This document shows, piece after piece, positions 6,279 through 8,771 of a stretch of 8,771 bases of DNA. Position 1 is the first letter of the stretch. The number at the start of each line of letters is the position of its first letter. Position numbers and translations under genes: made by a program. This stretch comes from Alphaproteobacteria bacterium. Lineage in GTDB: Bacteria > Pseudomonadota > Alphaproteobacteria > Rhizobiales > Xanthobacteraceae. Location: assembly GCA_005884855.1 (NCBI GenBank), contig VAZS01000142.1, forward strand, positions 1-8,771. Direction: 5' to 3'. The notes under the pieces are model-generated. The model saw nothing but the letters and a program-made list of their open reading frames with translations, ran no database searches and was not told the DNA's origin.

Positions 6279-6317
6279 AACACATCAATGCGCCCGGTGT
6301 TCCAGATCGATGGAACA
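6279..6317 (-). promoter_or_regulatory. Possible EcfG promoter overlapped by an inverted repeat, upstream of the PRC-barrel gene
   Basis: Read on the minus strand, GGAAC (6303-6299) is followed after 16 nt by TGTT (6282-6279), one mismatch from the EcfG -10 CGTT. The start would fall near 6272, giving a leader of about 30 nt. The GGAAC is part of a perfect inverted repeat, TGTTCCA (6298-6304) and TGGAACA (6311-6317), separated by 6 nt. A regulator bound there would cover the -35 element. Confidence 0.45.
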
Positions 6318-6374
6318 TTTTGACTGAATGCGCGGCGCAGCACAACGCAAGTTCCGCCTGACGCGATGGCGTCA

Positions 6375-6410
6375 GTGTTAATAACAGGCGCTAATAACAG
6401 GCGCTAACAC
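6375..6410. repeat. Two tandem 13-bp repeats inside a GTGTTA/TAACAC inverted pair
   Basis: TAATAACAGGCGC occurs at 6379-6391 and again at 6392-6404 without a gap; a third copy begins TAAC and stops. The array is framed by GTGTTA (6375-6380) and TAACAC (6405-6410). The left part also reads as TGTTA-A-TAACA. It lies about 135-165 bp upstream of the PRC-barrel ATG and beyond the small zinc-ribbon gene's stop. The rest of the 6244-6541 interval shows only weak hairpins (for example 6488-6501) that could end the zinc-ribbon transcript. Confidence 0.55.
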
Positions 6411-6541
6411 GTCATTCACATTGGTGGAGAGCAGCAGTCACGCAGAGCTATCGGCGCGAAAGTTTCCAAGCACGCGCCATCGCTCACCCGCCTTGAGGCG
6501 GATGGCAGAAACAGAAGGTTAATGGTTTCGAACCAGTTCCG

Positions 6542-6742
6542 TCAGGCCGCGAGCGGTTCTGAATGCTCGTCGTGATCGTCGAAAAAGGCGACCGCCTCGA
6601 ACTGGTAGTCGCAGGCCCAGCAGTGCCAAAGATAGGAGGTCCGCCCCGGACCGCTTTCAATCCACTCCGGGCTATCGATCGGCTTCCCGCATTGCGCGCA
6701 AGGATTACCTTGCGGCAAACAGCCGAGATCTAATCTGGCCAT
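6542..6742 (-). CDS. Small zinc-ribbon protein, four paired cysteines
   Basis: A 66-residue soluble protein. Cys15-x2-Cys18 (NPCAQCGKPI) and Cys41-x2-Cys44 (WHCWACDYQF) are spaced as in a treble-clef or rubredoxin-like zinc ribbon. A fifth cysteine, Cys8, precedes them. Aromatic residues surround the second knuckle, and the C-terminus is acidic with several His (DDHDEHSE). No DNA-binding or catalytic domain can be identified, and I do not recognise a named gene. The ATG at 6742 is supported by AGGGA about 8 nt upstream on the minus strand. It is divergent from the lytic transglycosylase gene, with a 285-bp shared control region holding an inverted repeat and a short tandem repeat. Zinc binding is inferred from the cysteine pattern only. 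Confidence 0.75.
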   Translation of the reverse strand: MARLDLGCLPQGNPCAQCGKPIDSPEWIESGPGRTSYLWHCWACDYQFEAVAFFDDHDEHSEPLAA

Positions 6743-6753
6743 GGCACGTTTCC

Positions 6754-6772
6754 CTTTTTACTTTTACTTTTA
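6754..6772. repeat. Three CTTTTA-type hexamer repeats next to the zinc-ribbon gene start
   Basis: CTTTTTA, CTTTTA and CTTTTA run in tandem on the plus strand (TAAAAG units on the minus strand). They lie immediately upstream of the ribosome site of the zinc-ribbon gene, in its leader or promoter. An A-rich stretch here could aid translation initiation. Slippage in copy number is conceivable but unproven. Confidence 0.5.
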
Positions 6773-6784
6773 CCCTCGGCGAAT

Positions 6785-6816
6785 GGGACAGGATTGCTGC
6801 CGGAATCCCCTGTCCC
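6785..6816. promoter_or_regulatory. Inverted repeat GGGACAGG...CCTGTCCC between divergent genes
   Basis: GGGACAGG (6785-6792) and CCTGTCCC (6809-6816) are perfectly inverted. Inside them ATT (6793-6795) pairs with AAT (6804-6806) if CC is bulged. There is no T run on either strand. Its place between the divergent zinc-ribbon and lytic transglycosylase genes suits an operator or a leader hairpin of the zinc-ribbon transcript. Confidence 0.4.
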
Positions 6817-6975
6817 GCCGCGCACGACATTTTTGTTAGCCATTGCGTCTTTTGAGCGGCAACATTGGACGCTCGTCAGGAAAAAATCTTTTAGTTAACG
6901 GCGGGATCGACGGCCGGCCTTGGGGCGTGCCTCGTTTTGGTCACATCAATGCCCGGCCAAGGCAACATTCTGGTG

Positions 6976-7018
6976 CCTTAAGGATTTAGGCGCGTTCACG
7001 CCTCGCATTCCCTTAAGG
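6976..7018 (+). promoter_or_regulatory. Possible SD-masking leader hairpin of the lytic transglycosylase gene
   Basis: The palindrome CCTTAAGG occurs at 6976-6983 and again at 7011-7018. The second copy contains the AAGG ribosome site 9 nt before ATG 7028. Being self-complementary, the copies can pair with each other as an 8-bp stem. Between them AGGCG (6988-6992) pairs with CGCCT (6999-7003). The result is a two-tier hairpin that would hide the ribosome site. Function is inferred. Confidence 0.4.
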
Positions 7019-7027
7019 TCATATCCC

Positions 7028-7564
7028 ATGAAACAATTTGTATTTATTGCATGCTTCGCAGCCGCGGCTGCGCTGTTTCCGCATTCGGCATCCGCACAGC
7101 ATCCTCAGTTCAACGCGATGATCGCCACGCATGCTCAGGCCAATGGCGTACCGGAAGCGCTGGTGCATCGGGTGATCTTGCGTGAGAGCCGTTATCAGCC
7201 CGGCGTGGTCGGCCGCGGCGGCGCGATGGGCCTGATGCAGATCAAGCTCGCGACCGCGCGCGGCCTTGGCTACACCGGCACGGCCGAAGGCCTGCGCGAT
7301 CCCAACACCAATCTCAGTTATGGTGTGAAATATCTCGCCGGCGCCTACCGGGTTGCTCACGGCGACCACAACCGCTCGGTGCATTATTACGCGAGCGGAT
7401 ATTACTACGCCGCCAAGCAGCAGCGATTGCAGCGCGCGGCATTCCAGCCGGCAGCTTTCCAGGGTCCCGAAAACCTGGTTTCCCCGCCGGTTGTCGCCGC
7501 CCGGCCAAGGCATGCCCTGAGAGGCCCAGCCGAGGCCTACGCGCGGCAGGTTCCCGTACGGTAA
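7028..7564 (+). CDS. Short secreted lytic transglycosylase (SLT domain, family 1-like)
   Basis: A 178-residue exported enzyme predicted to cleave the MurNAc-GlcNAc bond of peptidoglycan with anhydro-MurNAc formation. The signal peptide is residues 1-23 (cut ASA|Q). The SLT domain spans about 26-130. Catalytic Glu53 sits in ILRESRYQP (50-58), followed by GAMGLMQI (65-72), then DPNTNLSYGVKYLAGAY (91-107). The usual C-terminal A-Y-N-x-G motif appears as HYYASGYY (119-126), so the Asn is not retained in that form. The remaining 50 residues are Arg/Pro/Ala-rich and probably disordered. ATG 7028 has the ribosome site AAGG 9 nt ahead and opens the leader; an in-frame TTG at 6920 would place 36 polar residues before it. 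thiO follows after 76 bp, probably unrelated in function. Confidence 0.9.
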   Translation: MKQFVFIACFAAAAALFPHSASAQHPQFNAMIATHAQANGVPEALVHRVILRESRYQPGVVGRGGAMGLMQIKLATARGLGYTGTAEGLRDPNTNLSYGVKYLAGAYRVAHGDHNRSVHYYASGYYYAAKQQRLQRAAFQPAAFQGPENLVSPPVVAARPRHALRGPAEAYARQVPVR

Positions 7565-7591
7565 GCCCGGTGCAAACCGGCGCGCTGCGCG

Positions 7592-7621
7592 TTGACACCG
7601 CGGCGTATCGGCTTCAATTAA
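7592..7621 (+). promoter_or_regulatory. Candidate sigma-70 promoter for thiO
   Basis: TTGACA at 7592-7597 is a perfect -35 box. Candidate -10 hexamers 16-18 nt downstream (TCAATT, AATTAA) match the consensus only in part. If used, transcription would begin near 7627, which would favour GTG 7641 as the thiO start with a very short leader. No TPP riboswitch elements are present in 7565-7640. Confidence 0.3.
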
Positions 7622-7640
7622 GTCCGATTCCCCCGTTTCG

Positions 7641-8612
7641 GTGATCGGCGCAGGCATTGCCGGCGCGTGGCAGGCGCTGCTGTTCGCCCAGGCGGGCCAC
7701 TCCGTCACGCTGCATGAACGCAGCGACGAAGCGATGACGCTCTCCACCAGTCACTGGGCCGGGGGCATGCTCGCGCCCTATTGCGAACGCGAGATCTCCG
7801 AACCGGTAATCAGCCGGCTTGGCCTGCGCGCGCTCGATCTGTGGCGCAGGGAATTGCCGGACACCCCCTTCAACGGCTCACTGGTGGTGGCGCACAGCCG
7901 CGACCGCGGCGATTTCGAGCGCTTTGCGCGTCTGACGTCCGGTCACCGGCGGCTCGACGCGCGCGCGCTGGCCGAACTCGAACCCTCGCTGGAAGGCCGT
8001 TTCGGTGAGGCTTTGTTCTTTGCCGGCGAAGGCCATGTCGAGCCGCGTCGCGTGCTGCCGAAATTGCACCAACGCATCCTCGCCGCCGGCGGCACCATCA
8101 AGTTCAACAGCGAACCTCTGTTGGGGGAGATCGAGGGCATCGTGATCGATTGCCGTGGTCTGTCGGCGCGCGACAGCCAGCCCGACCTGCGCGGCGTCAA
8201 GGGCGAGTTGATCCTGATCGAAACCTCCGAGGTCGAGCTTTCGCGCCCGGTGCGCCTGATCCATCCGCGGTGGCCGCTTTACGTAATCCCGCGCGAGGAC
8301 AATTTGTTCATGCTGGGCGCTACCTCGATCGAAGCCGAGGACACCGGCGTCAGCGTTCGCTCGGCGCTGGAGCTGTTGGGCGCGGCCTATGCGGTGCATC
8401 CGGCGTTCGCCGAGGCGCGCATCCTCGAATTCGGTTCCGGCTTGAGGCCGGCATTCCCGGACAATCTGCCGCGCATTGCCATCGACCAGAACCGGATTGC
8501 GGTCAACGGGCTCTATCGCCATGGTTTCCTGATCGCGCCGGCACTGGCCGAATTGACGCTGGCTTATGTCGAGCGCGGCCGGATCGATAACGAGGTGATG
8601 CAATGCGCGTGA
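7641..8612 (+). CDS. thiO: Glycine oxidase ThiO, FAD-dependent (start codon uncertain)
   Basis: ThiO oxidises glycine to iminoacetic acid (dehydroglycine), the C-N donor for the thiazole ring of thiamine made by ThiG. It is a DAO-family flavoprotein. From GTG 7641 the protein has 323 residues and starts directly with the FAD-binding VIGAGIAGAWQALLFAQAGH. It continues with the ThiO signature HWAGGMLAPYCE, FxGEGHVEPRRVL, GLRPAFPDNLPRIA and NGLYRHGFLIAPALAEL. Length fits alphaproteobacterial ThiO. GTG leaves no residues before the first beta strand. The frame is open upstream to a stop at 7593-7595 and contains no ATG; an ATT at 7617 would give KSDSPVS ahead of VIGAG, a more usual N-terminus. 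No good ribosome site precedes either. thiS overlaps the 3' end, supporting an operon. Confidence 0.92.
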   Translation: MIGAGIAGAWQALLFAQAGHSVTLHERSDEAMTLSTSHWAGGMLAPYCEREISEPVISRLGLRALDLWRRELPDTPFNGSLVVAHSRDRGDFERFARLTSGHRRLDARALAELEPSLEGRFGEALFFAGEGHVEPRRVLPKLHQRILAAGGTIKFNSEPLLGEIEGIVIDCRGLSARDSQPDLRGVKGELILIETSEVELSRPVRLIHPRWPLYVIPREDNLFMLGATSIEAEDTGVSVRSALELLGAAYAVHPAFAEARILEFGSGLRPAFPDNLPRIAIDQNRIAVNGLYRHGFLIAPALAELTLAYVERGRIDNEVMQCA

Positions 8613-8771
8613 TCGTCAACGGCGAGCAGCGCGAGATTTCGTCCGCCAGCGTCGAGGCGCTGCTGTCTGAGCTCGAATACGAGGGCACGCATTTCGCGAT
8701 CGCGCTGAATTACGACGTGCTGCCGCGCACGAAATGGGCACAGACACGGCTCAACAGCGGCGATGAGATCG
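8603..8771 (+). CDS. thiS: Sulfur carrier protein ThiS, 5' part (runs off the window)
   Basis: ThiS is a ubiquitin-like carrier whose C-terminal Gly-Gly is adenylated by ThiF and charged as a thiocarboxylate, donating sulfur to ThiG for thiazole formation. The 56 visible codons, MRVIVNGEQREISSAS...LEYEGTHFAIALNYDVLPRTKW...LNSGDEI, cover most of the beta-grasp fold. The end, including the functional Gly-Gly, lies beyond the window, where about 9-10 codons are expected. The ATG overlaps the last 10 bp of thiO. GAGG at 8592-8595 provides a ribosome site 7 nt ahead, so translational coupling is likely. thiG is the expected next gene but is not visible. Confidence 0.93.
   Translation, partial: MRVIVNGEQREISSASVEALLSELEYEGTHFAIALNYDVLPRTKWAQTRLNSGDEI

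Noticed and set aside
6312..6336. Plus-strand GGAAC at 6312-6316 as an EcfG promoter
   Set aside because: No CGTT-like box follows at 16-17 nt and no plus-strand gene starts nearby; it is the mirror arm of the inverted repeat.
7516..7564. CTGAGA-like sequence near the lytic transglycosylase 3' end as part of a TPP riboswitch
   Set aside because: It lies inside a coding region and the other conserved riboswitch blocks do not follow before thiO.
7019..7747. 242-codon minus-strand open frame across the lytic transglycosylase and thiO start
   Set aside because: It is a GC-driven shadow of two recognisable genes and contains no recognisable domain.
7878..8603. 241-codon minus-strand open frame opposite thiO
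   Set aside because: thiO motifs on the plus strand are unambiguous; the antisense product has no family features.

Overview
The window looks like chromosomal DNA of a Bradyrhizobium-like alphaproteobacterium (Nitrobacteraceae). This is inferred from high GC with strong GC3 bias, the protein families present, extragenic palindromes of the kind scattered through such genomes, and a GGAAC-N16-CGTT site matching the EcfG general-stress promoter consensus. No phage, plasmid, IS, CRISPR, tRNA or rRNA feature was seen.

Layout, left to right. A TetR/AcrR regulator (+) opens the window. About 410 bp without genes follow, holding two different palindromic extragenic repeats. An extensin-family LAS-type lipoprotein (-) comes next. 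Divergent from it is a 31-residue single-span membrane protein (+) with a consensus EcfG promoter and a good ribosome binding site. A secreted L,D-transpeptidase (+) and a membrane-anchored DUF4403 protein (+) follow. They converge on a dodecin (-), which lies downstream of a secreted PRC-barrel protein (-) and is separated from it by a strong terminator. A small four-cysteine zinc-ribbon protein (-) is divergent from a short secreted lytic transglycosylase (+). The last two genes are thiO and the 5' part of thiS (+), overlapping by 10 bp.

Two themes stand out. Three proteins act or probably act on the cell wall: the extensin-like LAS protein, the L,D-transpeptidase and the lytic transglycosylase. 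They are not one operon. A second group looks stress- or storage-related: the EcfG-promoted micro-protein, the PRC-barrel protein with a near-consensus EcfG site, and the dodecin. The right edge is the start of a thiazole-synthesis operon (thiO-thiS, presumably thiG onward outside the window).

I found no clearly novel multi-gene system. The most useful observations are the EcfG promoter in front of the unlabelled 31-aa membrane protein, a possible SD-masking RNA structure before the lytic transglycosylase, and the absence of an ATG start, a TPP riboswitch and an adjacent thiC at thiO.
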